From positions 1,612,001-1,676,000 of the forward strand of contig NZ_CP120468.1 of the NCBI RefSeq assembly GCF_029490015.1: DNA of 64,000 bases, given 5' to 3'. Shown here one piece after another: positions 18,974-28,123 of this stretch. The position numbers and the translations under genes were made by a program. Below the pieces are notes generated by a model that searched no databases, was not told the origin of the DNA, and was given only the letters and a program-made list of their open reading frames with translations. How positions within the stretch are numbered: position 1 is the first letter of the stretch; the number at the start of each line of letters is the position of its first letter. Origin of the DNA: Halobaculum limi (GTDB lineage: Archaea > Halobacteriota > Halobacteria > Halobacteriales > Haloferacaceae).

Positions 18974-18984
18974 TAATATACATA
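18974..18984 (-). promoter_or_regulatory. TATA box of neuC
   Basis: The minus strand reads TATGTATATTA 22-32 bases upstream of the ATG at 18952, fitting a leaderless promoter. neuC can therefore be expressed separately from the upstream neuA. Confidence 0.5.
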
Positions 18985-19067
18985 TGACGGAACACCGATT
19001 CGCAGAGTCTCTATTTCTTCACTCTCAAGTACAAACTCAACGGTAAAATCGGCTTCTCACGGCCTGC

Positions 19068-19772
19068 TCAACGGTCAGCTTTCATAAATGAGTCAATGAG
19101 CTCCAGTTCCCATAGCTCATCGATCTGTAACGACCGACGTTCAGGCATAACATATGGGATTGTCGCCTCGGTGTAAAATGTCTCCACTGACTTCCACGTG
19201 GAAACAGTCACAATGTAGATTGCTCCATTAGGGAATAACAATTCCTCAAGATCTTGTTCCCGTGTGTACTCTGGGGAAAATAGTACAGACGGAGTGAATC
19301 GCTCCTGTAAATACCCATCCGAGTTCTTGAGTAACGCATATTGCGGGGGCTGCGTGTACTTACATACGCTGAGTAAAGAATCAGCATCGCGTTCGTTGAA
19401 TTTGGAAAGCGCCCCCGTTATATCCTCGCTTGTCCGAAGGGGCGATGTTGCTTGGAGTAGACACACAGTGTCGAATGTTTTGTCTCGGGCCTCAAACCAG
19501 TCTAACGCGTGAGAGACGACTGATGCGCTTGAAGCTGAATCCGTAGCGAGTTCTTCTGGCCTCGAGAATGGAACATCTGCGCCGTACTTCTTAGCAATCT
19601 CGGCGATCTCGTCATCCTCAGTTGAGACAATCGTTGTATCGATCGCTTCAGTTGAAATTGCTTCTTCAATTGTATGAGCAATAAGTGGTTTTCCGCCAAC
19701 CTCTCTGATATTCTTACGCTTGACTCTTTTGGATCCACCTCTCGCCGGTATGATCGCGAGCACTGATGTCAT
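19068..19772 (-). CDS. neuA: N-acylneuraminate cytidylyltransferase (CMP-sialic acid synthetase)
   Basis: This 234-residue protein couples CTP and a nonulosonic acid to give the CMP-sugar. The N-terminus carries the signature IIPARGGSKRVKRKNI. LLQATSPLRTSEDI appears at about 105-118, and the C-terminal part resembles the short NeuA/LegF form without an esterase domain. It precedes neuC on the same strand. With NeuB (26772) and NeuC (17762) it completes a three-step route from UDP-GlcNAc. Whether the sugar is Neu5Ac or a relative cannot be decided from NeuA alone. Confidence 0.93.
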   Translation of the reverse strand: MTSVLAIIPARGGSKRVKRKNIREVGGKPLIAHTIEEAISTEAIDTTIVSTEDDEIAEIAKKYGADVPFSRPEELATDSASSASVVSHALDWFEARDKTFDTVCLLQATSPLRTSEDITGALSKFNERDADSLLSVCKYTQPPQYALLKNSDGYLQERFTPSVLFSPEYTREQDLEELLFPNGAIYIVTVSTWKSVETFYTEATIPYVMPERRSLQIDELWELELIDSFMKADR

Positions 19773-19946
19773 TCATTATATCTCTTGATACCCAAGAGGT
19801 AAAAATCGAACCGTCTGAATGTCGGCTCTTACCGCACTACTATACCATAACACACAGAACCAATGACAACAAATATCGTTTGTAATACTAATAATCTCAT
19901 TTTTCTATAATTTCTATCTGTTAATCTTTACCAATTTCATAAAATG

Positions 19947-21059
19947 CTAAAGATACCCCAAGTCGGACAGCCTTCCCCTGACACCTTCATCATCTATTGA
20001 TTTGTGTTCACGTTCAACTGGATCAAAACTATTCTTCTCAACTCCGATCTCGGATTTGTCTACCTCAAACCAGGGTACTTCGCGTAAGATCGGATGGAGT
20101 ACGTCTGGGTGGTCATACTGCCCGTATTCACCGAGAAACTCTCCGTGGTCTGCTGTAATAACAACAGGGCAGTCAACGCACCTTGCGAGTCGCCGTATCT
20201 GTTTAAGTGCTATCTCGAGATTATCGACGTACCCTCGCTGAATATCCTCGTTCGTCACAACTCCTTCGCGTAACAGCGCTCTGTACCCACGCCCCTCTGA
20301 GTTAGTAATTTGAAGGCCGTATTGAAGTTCATCACTCCACGTGACATCATACTTCAGAGCCTGCTCGAGTGTGATTTCCGTGTTATTTTCAAGAAACATT
20401 TCACGTTCTTGATCGGAATAGTTTATGCTGAAAGATCGACTCTTGTGATCAAGTACATAATGTGAAAATCCCTTCTCTCCAATGAAGGGAAGGTGTGGCT
20501 GTAGGTAGTGGACAACCAATCTTGTCGGCTCGTCACGTGCTGCCTCTTCTAGAGCGATATCAGTCATATCTGAGGGATAGACTGACTCCACATCATCATC
20601 CCATGCAAAGTTGTACGCATCAACAAATCGCTCAACGTGATCCGCTGCGCAGAATGTATTGTATCCAAAGTCTGAATTCCGAGGAGAGTACTCAAAATCA
20701 CCGATGATAGGATTAGAGCTAATGTACGTAAGATCATAGTCTTCTGTCCAAACCTGCGGCCCCCACTGGGGCGTCAAGCTTCCGGGACTCCACGCTTTAT
20801 CAATTTCTCCGGTTAAGTAGTCAGAAATAGCTGATTCAAATGTGTCAAACCTGCAAGCATCAAGCACAACCAATACGAATTCATCATTCTGTTCGATGTA
20901 TTGATGGATTAAGCGACGCTGGTCATCGATAGAGTTGATTCTTTCGTATATCTTCCCATATGTCGATAGGAAGTGCGGGATCGTATTGTCTCTGATGAAT
21001 GGTAGTATCCTATGTGGATTTTTCATCGCCCGCTTTGCTAATCGTATAATTTCGTTCAC
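19947..21059 (-). CDS. Alkaline-phosphatase/sulfatase superfamily protein
   Basis: This 370-residue protein has the core motif FVLVVLDACRFDTFE (about residues 62-76), the metal-site segment VVITADHGEFLGEYGQYDHP split over about 297-317, and YLQPHLPFIG (about 186). These match the metal-binding framework of the alkaline-phosphatase-like fold, which includes sulfatases and phosphoglycerol transferases. It has no signal peptide and is likely cytoplasmic or peripheral. Such genes are common in haloarchaeal surface-glycan clusters. Removal or transfer of a phosphate or sulfate group on a glycan is a guess from context. It lies between the capsule-type transferase and neuA on the same strand. Confidence 0.8.
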   Translation of the reverse strand: MNEIIRLAKRAMKNPHRILPFIRDNTIPHFLSTYGKIYERINSIDDQRRLIHQYIEQNDEFVLVVLDACRFDTFESAISDYLTGEIDKAWSPGSLTPQWGPQVWTEDYDLTYISSNPIIGDFEYSPRNSDFGYNTFCAADHVERFVDAYNFAWDDDVESVYPSDMTDIALEEAARDEPTRLVVHYLQPHLPFIGEKGFSHYVLDHKSRSFSINYSDQEREMFLENNTEITLEQALKYDVTWSDELQYGLQITNSEGRGYRALLREGVVTNEDIQRGYVDNLEIALKQIRRLARCVDCPVVITADHGEFLGEYGQYDHPDVLHPILREVPWFEVDKSEIGVEKNSFDPVEREHKSIDDEGVRGRLSDLGYL

Positions 21060-21222
21060 CGTTACGCAGAGGACAGAGAAGAATAGAGATAAATGTTACC
21101 AAGCCTGGCTTGACTCGGTAAAACTGCTTCTTTTAGCTCCGTCGTGGATTGGGCGCTCAAATATGAACGAACAACACTGTGGAGTAGAGGATATCGTAAT
21201 GAACACATTTGTTAAATATTTG

Positions 21223-22647
21223 TCACTTATTGAATCGTCTGTTATGCTGGAGGTCTTGAATTTCTTCAAGAGAAGCAATGATCTCTTCTATCGGATTTGG
21301 TTTGAAATATCGCTCTTTTTTAAATAAAGACATACGAGGTTGATCTATGCCTTCTACAAGGTCATCTGTCGACTTGAGCCATCCTGCTGCTCCCTCTTCG
21401 ACGAGGTGACTTAATCCGTCGGCTCCGTATGCGTCGTATAAGAATGTCTTTAGATTGAATGCTAATCCCTCATAAATCGCTGTTGAGTAAACACCGATCT
21501 GAGCAATCGACTCAGCCATCAGTTTGTATAGTGAAGGTGAATCTTTCACGACGTGAATGTCAGATTCAACGAGCCATGGATACTCTGATTCCCACCGATC
21601 ATATTCTCCGGGATGAAGTTTGTAGATTATATTGTAATCGAGACGTTGGTCGTTTTGTACGTCAACAGCAAACTTGGATAATTTAGATCCAATTGTTCCT
21701 TGGGAAATAAATAGAATCTGTGGTTTCTGCTTGACATTGTTATACTGTGATATCTGTTGTTGAAGATACGGATATCCCGCGGCAATAACCCGCTCGGACG
21801 AGATCGGATATGAGGCGTTATCATTCCAGAACTCACCGAAAGTGAAAAGATAATCAGGGAAAAATTCTAAGTTATTATCATTGGGGAATGAATAACCAAG
21901 ATGGTTCTCGCTGATAATCCCATGCTGCAACTCTACGACCGGAATATTTTGTCGTTTACAAGCTTCGATGAACGTCTTTCTTAGATAGCCAACAACCACA
22001 ACGGACACATCAGGGTTGATACGGCGAAGAACGTGAGTGTATAGTGGGAGAGTGGCTTTTCGTTCAGCCATCTCTGCTCTGATGATATATTTGAGATCAA
22101 TTGTCGCTCCCACTTCGCGCTGGATTTCGGACTCAACTGCTGTAATTGCTTTCTGAAGTGATTTGTCCAACTCAAGCCGATCAGCGAGGGTTTTCCGTGC
22201 CAGCGTACCCGTGTAGGTGATCGAATCTAAATATCGTAGCTGTTCAGTCTTCGCAGGTGTGTGATGAGTCAACCCAAACGGTGGTTCAAGTTGGACGTAG
22301 TCCAGTTTCCCCTCCTCGTGTATTGGATCACAGTATATATCCCACCATCTTCCATCGCTTTGCTCTTTCCTTCGTGGATGGCCAAGAAAGAGGAAATTAT
22401 GTTCAGATGCAAAAAACGGACTATCAAACGCAAAGTTTCGCAACCACTGATAGACGCCTTGGGTCAACTGGCTTAGATTATCTTTAGGTTCTGTATGTGC
22501 CTGATCTGCACCGACTTTTTCTTGTAATTCTCGGTGGAGGATAAATCGTACTCGCTCCCAGATCGGCAACCCGTCGACTGTCCACTCAAAGCAGTCGTGG
22601 TCTTGTTCTATCTGTTTAATTGCTGCCGAAATCTCACCCTCATCCAT
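21223..22647 (-). CDS. Capsule-type glycosyl/polyol-phosphate transferase-like protein
   Basis: This protein has 474 residues from ATG 22647; a TTG at 22662 would add five. It lacks membrane segments. Motifs such as VVVVGYLRKTFIEACKRQNI, VELQHGIISENHLGY (about 245) and YKLHPGEYDRWESEYP (about 345), then GVYSTAIYEGLAF, match the GT-B-like fold of capsule synthesis and polysialyltransferase/CDP-glycerol-transferase-like proteins. In this setting it is a candidate for adding the CMP-activated nonulosonate to the glycan, but this is inference from position. It is the first gene of a minus-strand run leading to neuA and neuC. Confidence 0.72.
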   Translation of the reverse strand: MDEGEISAAIKQIEQDHDCFEWTVDGLPIWERVRFILHRELQEKVGADQAHTEPKDNLSQLTQGVYQWLRNFAFDSPFFASEHNFLFLGHPRRKEQSDGRWWDIYCDPIHEEGKLDYVQLEPPFGLTHHTPAKTEQLRYLDSITYTGTLARKTLADRLELDKSLQKAITAVESEIQREVGATIDLKYIIRAEMAERKATLPLYTHVLRRINPDVSVVVVGYLRKTFIEACKRQNIPVVELQHGIISENHLGYSFPNDNNLEFFPDYLFTFGEFWNDNASYPISSERVIAAGYPYLQQQISQYNNVKQKPQILFISQGTIGSKLSKFAVDVQNDQRLDYNIIYKLHPGEYDRWESEYPWLVESDIHVVKDSPSLYKLMAESIAQIGVYSTAIYEGLAFNLKTFLYDAYGADGLSHLVEEGAAGWLKSTDDLVEGIDQPRMSLFKKERYFKPNPIEEIIASLEEIQDLQHNRRFNK

Positions 22648-22662
22648 TGCTAGTTTGAACAA

Positions 22663-23067
22663 CCATCCACCAGTAGTAAGTATTGTTGGAGAGAAGTATT
22701 TGTGTGCAAAAATAAGATTTGTGACAGTACTCTTTGCTTGATTCCGGAGAAAGCCTGAATAATCGGTCGTTCTGGTTTGAAATTCTCTATATACGTTAGG
22801 GCAAATGTTGTCATATATCTAGAGTTGAATAATACACGAAAATACGTGATGCGAAGATCAAAATGCCATAATTCCCAATAAATAAAAACAAAGCATTTGG
22901 AGAATAATATTTAATATAAACATAATATGTGTGAATTGTTCTCGTCTACGGTAGAATGACGTGTTAGGTGAGGCCACAGATGGTCATCATACTGCAAAAG
23001 GATCTTGCATTACTGAAGCCATCCTGTAGCCAATATTACAGAAATTTAACTTGAACGTGTAATTTCA
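22663..23067. other. Divergent AT-rich intergenic region
   Basis: About 400 bases separate the minus-strand transferase run from the plus-strand amino-acid-enzyme trio. The part around 22850-22930 is very AT-rich. No ORF or RNA gene was recognised; it should hold the promoters of both operons. Confidence 0.4.
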
Positions 23068-23115
23068 GTGATTGCGGTAGCATTTTGTCCCTATGCCTCG
23101 TGCCCGGAAGTACTA

Positions 23116-24069
23116 ATGCAAGCGAATCCCTCCGAGTATTGTCCCTACGATGTTACTGATCCGCTCTTACAACAGATAGGTGGCACTCCAATTGTATCTT
23201 TTGAGGGAGCTAAACATCAAAACGTGTTCTGTAAGCTGGAGAGCAGGAATCCAACTGGTTCGATGAAAGATCGGATCGCGCTCGGCTTACTATTAGATCA
23301 GAAACAGCAAGGTGAATATGAGACAATTGTAGAAGCTAGTTCTGGCAATACTGCTGGATCAGTTGCTTTTGTATCAAACAGACTTGGCTTTGACTGTCAT
23401 GTTACGTTGCCAGAGTCCACCAGTGACCAGAAAAAGGGATACGTACGGGCATTTGGGGCAGAAATTCACGAGTGTCCTAGCGTGTCACAGGGACATCCCG
23501 AGTACTATCATACCGTTGCAGAACGCCTTTCAGATGAACTTGAAGCATATTTTGTAAACCAGTACTACAATTCAGGCAACCCGAGCGTTCACTATGAATG
23601 GACCGGTCCAGAAATCTGGTCTCAAATCGGGGAGGATCTCACGCATATTGTCTGCCCGATGGGTACTGGTGGAACAATTAGTGGTATTGCACGATATCTT
23701 AAAGAAGCCGTAGAAAACACTGAACAGCAGATTACTATCGTAGGTGTTGACGCCGAAAATTCGAATATTTCGACTTCATTTTATGAACAAGATCCTGTCG
23801 AATACGACACGTCTGTCGAAGGCCTGGGCAAAGGGCACGAACTCCCAACAATGTGGTTTGAATATATTGATGAAATCCGAAGTGTCACTGATCAAGATGC
23901 ATTTGCCACTGCGCGGGCGGCAAGTAGCAATCATGGCCTACTTATCGGACCCAGTGCGGGTGCTGCCCTCTCGGTTGCAACTGAAATTGGCAATAATGAC
24001 CCTGAGGCAGCCGTCTTGAGTGTCGTATGTGATGGTGCAGAGCAATATTTTGACACCCTGTATGTCTAA
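23116..24069 (+). CDS. Cysteine synthase/CBS-family PLP enzyme
   Basis: Residue count is 317 from ATG 23116; GTG 23068 would add 16 residues that do not resemble the family. This fold-type II PLP enzyme has the Lys-bearing motif NPTGSMKDRIA, the substrate loop SSGNTAGS, the phosphate-binding glycine loop PMGTGGTISG and a C-terminal SAGAALSVA. Family members perform beta-replacement on O-acetyl- or O-phosphoserine; relatives make 2,3-diaminopropionate. It is transcribed with a racemase-like and an asparagine-synthetase-like gene inside the sialic-acid block, so a special amino acid for glycan decoration is more attractive than general cysteine supply. Substrate is unproven. Confidence 0.85.
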   Translation: MQANPSEYCPYDVTDPLLQQIGGTPIVSFEGAKHQNVFCKLESRNPTGSMKDRIALGLLLDQKQQGEYETIVEASSGNTAGSVAFVSNRLGFDCHVTLPESTSDQKKGYVRAFGAEIHECPSVSQGHPEYYHTVAERLSDELEAYFVNQYYNSGNPSVHYEWTGPEIWSQIGEDLTHIVCPMGTGGTISGIARYLKEAVENTEQQITIVGVDAENSNISTSFYEQDPVEYDTSVEGLGKGHELPTMWFEYIDEIRSVTDQDAFATARAASSNHGLLIGPSAGAALSVATEIGNNDPEAAVLSVVCDGAEQYFDTLYV

Positions 24070-24196
24070 GTCATCTGAGATTAAGCTGACCGCATACTAG
24101 ATTCTATTTATGTTCATATACGAACAACTCTAATATCCGTACCAAAGACATTCTACCGAAGAAAATATACACGGATACGACCCTATATATATCGAG

Positions 24197-24901
24197 ATGT
24201 CATATCGTGATGGGCCTTCAGATGAGTCAGTAATAGGTATTCTTGGGGGTATGGGACCTGAGGCAACAATTAACTTCCAACGAGAGCTAATTGATGAAAC
24301 TCCTGCAGAGACCGACCAAGACCACATTACCACATTCGTATCTAACGACCCACATATCCCTGATCGGAATAAAGCTATCTTGGAGGGAGCAGAAAGTCCG
24401 TTACCGAAACTGAAAGCAAATGTATCCAAATTAACCGAGGTTGGATCAGATTTTATTGTTATCCCGTGTAATACCGCTCATTATTATTTTGATGACTTGA
24501 CTTCCAGCACCAAAACGGAGTTCATCAATATGATTTCAATCACTGAAGATGAACTTAACCAAGACGGTGTCAGCAAAATCGGTCTTCTTGCAACAGAAAC
24601 AGTGATCAATGTTGGGATCTACGAAGAGTACTTCACGAACTCACCAGTTGAGCTGGTTACTCCTAATAATACCAGACAACTAATGGACGCAATTTATGCG
24701 GTCAAACAAGGGAACCAACAGAAGGCTGTGGAGAAATTGACCCCAATTATTGAGTCGTTTGAGGGGAGTGACTGCGAAGCACTATTGATTGGATGCTCTG
24801 ACCTTTCAGTTCTTCCAATAAGCACTGATCTGAACACGTACGATCCAATTACTATACTTGCGAAAGCATGTGTAACCCGTGCTAAGCCTAACTGTAGCTG
24901 A
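24197..24901 (+). CDS. Aspartate/glutamate racemase family protein
   Basis: This 234-residue protein has the N-terminal motif GILGGMGPEATINF, the first catalytic-Cys motif IPCNTAHYY (about 90) and the second Cys motif LLIGCSDLS (about 195). Both Cys of the two-base mechanism are present, so it should be active. The family interconverts L- and D-Asp or Glu without PLP. It lies 127 bases after the cysteine-synthase-like gene and 49 before the asparagine-synthetase-like gene. A D-amino acid for the surface glycan or another product is possible. Maleate isomerase-like activity is less likely. Confidence 0.87.
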   Translation: MSYRDGPSDESVIGILGGMGPEATINFQRELIDETPAETDQDHITTFVSNDPHIPDRNKAILEGAESPLPKLKANVSKLTEVGSDFIVIPCNTAHYYFDDLTSSTKTEFINMISITEDELNQDGVSKIGLLATETVINVGIYEEYFTNSPVELVTPNNTRQLMDAIYAVKQGNQQKAVEKLTPIIESFEGSDCEALLIGCSDLSVLPISTDLNTYDPITILAKACVTRAKPNCS

Positions 24902-24950
24902 GCGCTCTTTTATCGCAACTGTTTCGTGATATACCTCAGTATTCGACCCT

Positions 24951-26753
24951 ATGTCAAGATTCCATCTGACGACTAGCTCTCATAGGCATACAAAGGCCAA
25001 GGAACTTTGTAATGACGCCGGCTTGGATGTCGCTGCAAGCCTTTCTGAGGATAATTTTCATATCTCGACATATCACAAGAGAACATTCGAAAACACAAAC
25101 TTTCAACCTTTAGATTCAACCTCATTTATTGCAATAACAGGGACGATAATAATTGACGGGAAGATGGGAGAGAACGCTTTAGATTCTGTTTATAAAACGT
25201 ACGCCAAGTCTGGTGCTAAAGAGGTACGCGAACGTAGCTTTGGTCACTACTCGGTAGTCATTAAAGATGGAGACCACATTGAGATATTTGGAGATCCCAA
25301 CGGGGTGTACGAGATTTATTACACAACTGAAGAGCAGTGGATGGTTTCTAATTCACTTCACGTTTGCTCACACTCATTATCCAGCCCTACTGTAGATGAA
25401 TATAAGCTACTTGAGAAGTCACTTGAAGTCTCTGAAATCACAGACGCGACACCGTTCACTGAAGTCAAACGCTTAGCTGGAAATGAGATCATCTCAGCAA
25501 ATCTAATAGACGGAAGCTTTTCGGTCGAATCACTCGAGAGGCCTACCGTTGATTGGGATTATTCTGGAGAACAAATCAATGCTATCGTCTCAGACTACCG
25601 CGACCGTGTCAAATCAGTATTTAATCAGATTACGAAGGCATCATCTAATTTAGGAGTTCAAGCGACCGGTGGGCTGGACTCTCGATCGGTGCTAGCAGGG
25701 CTATTACAACAGGATGCCTCTCCCAGTATATTATACGCCGTTGGCAATTCTCCGCTTACAAACACAGACGATAATGACCTTGACGTGGCCCGCGAGTATG
25801 CGAAACGATTTGATCTTGAATTCAAAAAGCTTGACTGGGGAGGTAATCTGCCAACAGAACGATCTGGTTGGACATCGCTATTTGAGAAATACGGCTATCG
25901 ATATCACACGTATGGAGCGACCGAGAACTTCTATAACAGCTTGAGTTCGCCGGCAATTCCGGAACTCTTGTTGAGTGGGTACGCATTCGGAACAGTCTCA
26001 AACGTATATTATTGGGAGCAGGAATCGCTCGTCCCCATTACGTTAGAGCAGATTGTGAAAGAACACTTCTCATATGTACAGAAGTTTTCGAAAGACCAAT
26101 TCAATAAAAAACAAGAGTATTTGGACAAGCTAGTTCTGCACTGTCAGTCCGCACTCAATCGGTTGGGACACGATATCGAAACGGACGAAAAGATGTCTGT
26201 TTGCGCTTTCGCACGAGTGATACAATTGTTGAACGGGAGACCTCAGTCTGCATATGTGAATGTCGCAAACGAGTTTTCGTTCCACTTGTCCCCATATGCG
26301 ACATTCGAGTTGAGTCGCCCAATGCTGGATTTCCCCCCGGAACATAGACGTGGTGAACGCATTCGTGTGAAATTGCTGAATGAGTTGTATTCCGACATTC
26401 TCAACATACCAATATATTCGGGGATCGAGCGTGCACAAATTAACAACCAGGATGAATTGGTGTTTCCGAGGTCTGGACGTGAGCGACTAATTGATTTCGC
26501 TGAACAGTCATTACCATCTCTACTATTGTCGACTATTCGTCCCGTCTACCGACGGCTCAATTCTGGACCAGTCGGTACCTCAACATATTCTGAGCTGGTG
26601 GAATCATATCAATCCCGACTAAGTGATAGTCAGCTCTATCAAGATGAATTTCAGCTCAAAACGTACACCAATGATATTCGCGTCCCAGCACGAATTGCAC
26701 ACTATGTACATGGTGTTGAGCAAGTAGGATATGACGAGATTGTTCGGTACTAA
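24951..26753 (+). CDS. Asparagine-synthetase-like ATP-dependent enzyme lacking the N-terminal Cys
   Basis: This 600-residue protein has an N-terminal Ntn/glutaminase-like region (about 1-150; FGHYSVVIKDGDHIEIFGDPNG) but starts MSRF, so the Cys2 nucleophile that hydrolyses glutamine is absent. A synthetase domain follows from about 215, with the PP-loop QATGGLDSRSVLAG at about 234-247 (TGGLDS for the usual SGGLDS). It should adenylate a carboxylate and form an amide with ammonia or an external amine. Relatives amidate uronic acids in O-antigens (WbpS type) or close beta-lactam and lasso rings. It is the last gene of the trio with the PLP enzyme and racemase. Confidence 0.82.
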   Translation: MSRFHLTTSSHRHTKAKELCNDAGLDVAASLSEDNFHISTYHKRTFENTNFQPLDSTSFIAITGTIIIDGKMGENALDSVYKTYAKSGAKEVRERSFGHYSVVIKDGDHIEIFGDPNGVYEIYYTTEEQWMVSNSLHVCSHSLSSPTVDEYKLLEKSLEVSEITDATPFTEVKRLAGNEIISANLIDGSFSVESLERPTVDWDYSGEQINAIVSDYRDRVKSVFNQITKASSNLGVQATGGLDSRSVLAGLLQQDASPSILYAVGNSPLTNTDDNDLDVAREYAKRFDLEFKKLDWGGNLPTERSGWTSLFEKYGYRYHTYGATENFYNSLSSPAIPELLLSGYAFGTVSNVYYWEQESLVPITLEQIVKEHFSYVQKFSKDQFNKKQEYLDKLVLHCQSALNRLGHDIETDEKMSVCAFARVIQLLNGRPQSAYVNVANEFSFHLSPYATFELSRPMLDFPPEHRRGERIRVKLLNELYSDILNIPIYSGIERAQINNQDELVFPRSGRERLIDFAEQSLPSLLLSTIRPVYRRLNSGPVGTSTYSELVESYQSRLSDSQLYQDEFQLKTYTNDIRVPARIAHYVHGVEQVGYDEIVRY

Positions 26754-26771
26754 TTAATCGATATTTTCACT

Positions 26772-27788
26772 TTACTCTTTGAGGTCTGAGTAGTGAATGA
26801 TGCTATTTTCTTCTAGATCCTTTGCTAGCGTTCGTCCCACTACAGAATAAAATTCTTCTGCTGGAATACCAGTCCCCGGACGCTTTGTTGTCATTACCTT
26901 TTCGCTCAGTACGTCCCCTTCCGAGAGAGGCGAGGTGGTCACCACACTGTGCCTGGCCCATAATTTCACATCTGCTTCTTCCTGCGTTATCTCTTTTTCG
27001 TGACCCCGCGTATCCTGCACAGTCTCAGAGAATGCAGCCAGTTCTGCCATCTCCTCAGGCTCAATCGAGACCGCCTGATCAGGACCAGGCAGTCGCCGGT
27101 CAATAGTAAAGTGCTTCTCAACGAAATCTGCCCCCTTAGCCATCGCAACCGAAGAGACTCGCGTTCCAGTAGAGTGATCAGAAAAGCCGATTGGAACCCC
27201 AAACTCATCTTTCATACGCGAGATTGTATCAAGGTTCATATCGTCAGGATCAGCAGGATATGCCGAGACGCAGTATAAGAGCGCGACTTGGGATGCTTTT
27301 GGTTCGATGAAATCAAATGTATCTTGAATTGTTTCGAAGTCACTCATTCCGGTTGAGATGAGCAACGGCCTCCCTGTTTCAGCTGCTTTTCGGAGAAGGG
27401 GATAATTAGTGAGCTCCCCAGATCCAATTTTTATTGCTGGAACGCCAATATCGTCAAGCAGTTCAACTGCTTCTGTAGAAAACGGCGTCGAAAGGAAGTT
27501 TACATCCTTTTCGGCGCAACGGGACTGAAGGCGCTTATGTTCTTGCTTCGTGAACTGGTTGCCGGCTACTACGTCAAATACATCACCGTGTCCGAGATGC
27601 TCCATTTCCGATTGGACCATCTCAGCTTGTGGAATGTGAGTTTGGAACTTGACTGCATCAGCACCAGCTTCTGCGGCTGCATCAATATGTGCCTCTGCCA
27701 ATTCGAGATCGTCACGAGCATTTATACCGACCTCTGCGATAACGTACGGTGGTTCGCTTGTGCCGATCGCGGTAGTTCCGATTTTCAT
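26772..27788 (-). CDS. neuB: N-acetylneuraminate synthase family (NeuB)
   Basis: This protein has 338 residues from ATG 27788; an upstream reading to 27824 lacks family similarity, and the TATA position supports 27788. It condenses phosphoenolpyruvate with ManNAc or a related sugar. Motifs include PYVIAEVGIN at the N-terminus, AVKFQTH (about 45), FLSTPFS (about 89), IKIGSGELTN (about 108) and GFSDHSTG (about 192). The C-terminal part (about 275-338) is an antifreeze-like SAF domain with ARHSVVTT. It converges with the asparagine-synthetase-like gene. NeuB, LegI and PseI are homologous; the presence of NeuC points to a Neu5Ac-like product. Confidence 0.93.
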   Translation of the reverse strand: MKIGTTAIGTSEPPYVIAEVGINARDDLELAEAHIDAAAEAGADAVKFQTHIPQAEMVQSEMEHLGHGDVFDVVAGNQFTKQEHKRLQSRCAEKDVNFLSTPFSTEAVELLDDIGVPAIKIGSGELTNYPLLRKAAETGRPLLISTGMSDFETIQDTFDFIEPKASQVALLYCVSAYPADPDDMNLDTISRMKDEFGVPIGFSDHSTGTRVSSVAMAKGADFVEKHFTIDRRLPGPDQAVSIEPEEMAELAAFSETVQDTRGHEKEITQEEADVKLWARHSVVTTSPLSEGDVLSEKVMTTKRPGTGIPAEEFYSVVGRTLAKDLEENSIIHYSDLKE

Positions 27789-27808
27789 CGTTAGAATCTT
27801 TAGTAGAG

Positions 27809-27819
27809 TATATAAATAA
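27809..27819 (-). promoter_or_regulatory. TATA box of neuB
   Basis: The minus strand reads TTATTTATATA, 21-31 bases upstream of the ATG at 27788. This supports a leaderless neuB mRNA and the chosen start. Confidence 0.6.
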
Positions 27820-28019
27820 CCCACCGGTGTTTTGCTCGCTGTTTCTCCTCCACAAATTGCCGTCCGTATGAAGCACTCGTCTACACTGATCTGACGAAGT
27901 CTGTATAGACCTTGGTGAGGTAGAACTCATCTCTATCATCCGGCTATTCTCGGTTAAAATTCTAATGCAGTTGTAATTTCTAATAATCCTGTTTCAACAG
28001 AACGAACAATCCTAGCCGT

Positions 28020-28123
28020 GTCGCGAGCACGCGACGGAGGAGTGCGCAGCGACCGGGAGTCACAGCCTGCTGGCGTGCCGGGGAGGCACCAGCGATGCAC
28101 GGCGCGACACTCGGAGCGCCGTG
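28020..28123. ncRNA. GC-rich tandem-hairpin stretch, possible structured RNA or repeat
   Basis: Inside AT-rich intergenic DNA lies a sharply GC-rich stretch with three consecutive inverted repeats. The first is GTCGCG/CGCGAC (28020-28035, loop AGCA). The second is GCTG..GTGCC/GGCAC.CAGC (28069-28093, loop GGGGA, two-base bulge). The third is CACGGCG/CGCCGTG (28098-28123, 12-base loop). GC-rich DNA continues to about 28150. No SRP, RNase P or tRNA signature was recognised. It could be a small RNA, a terminator/attenuator region or a fragment of a repeat; strand is unknown. Confidence 0.4.
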
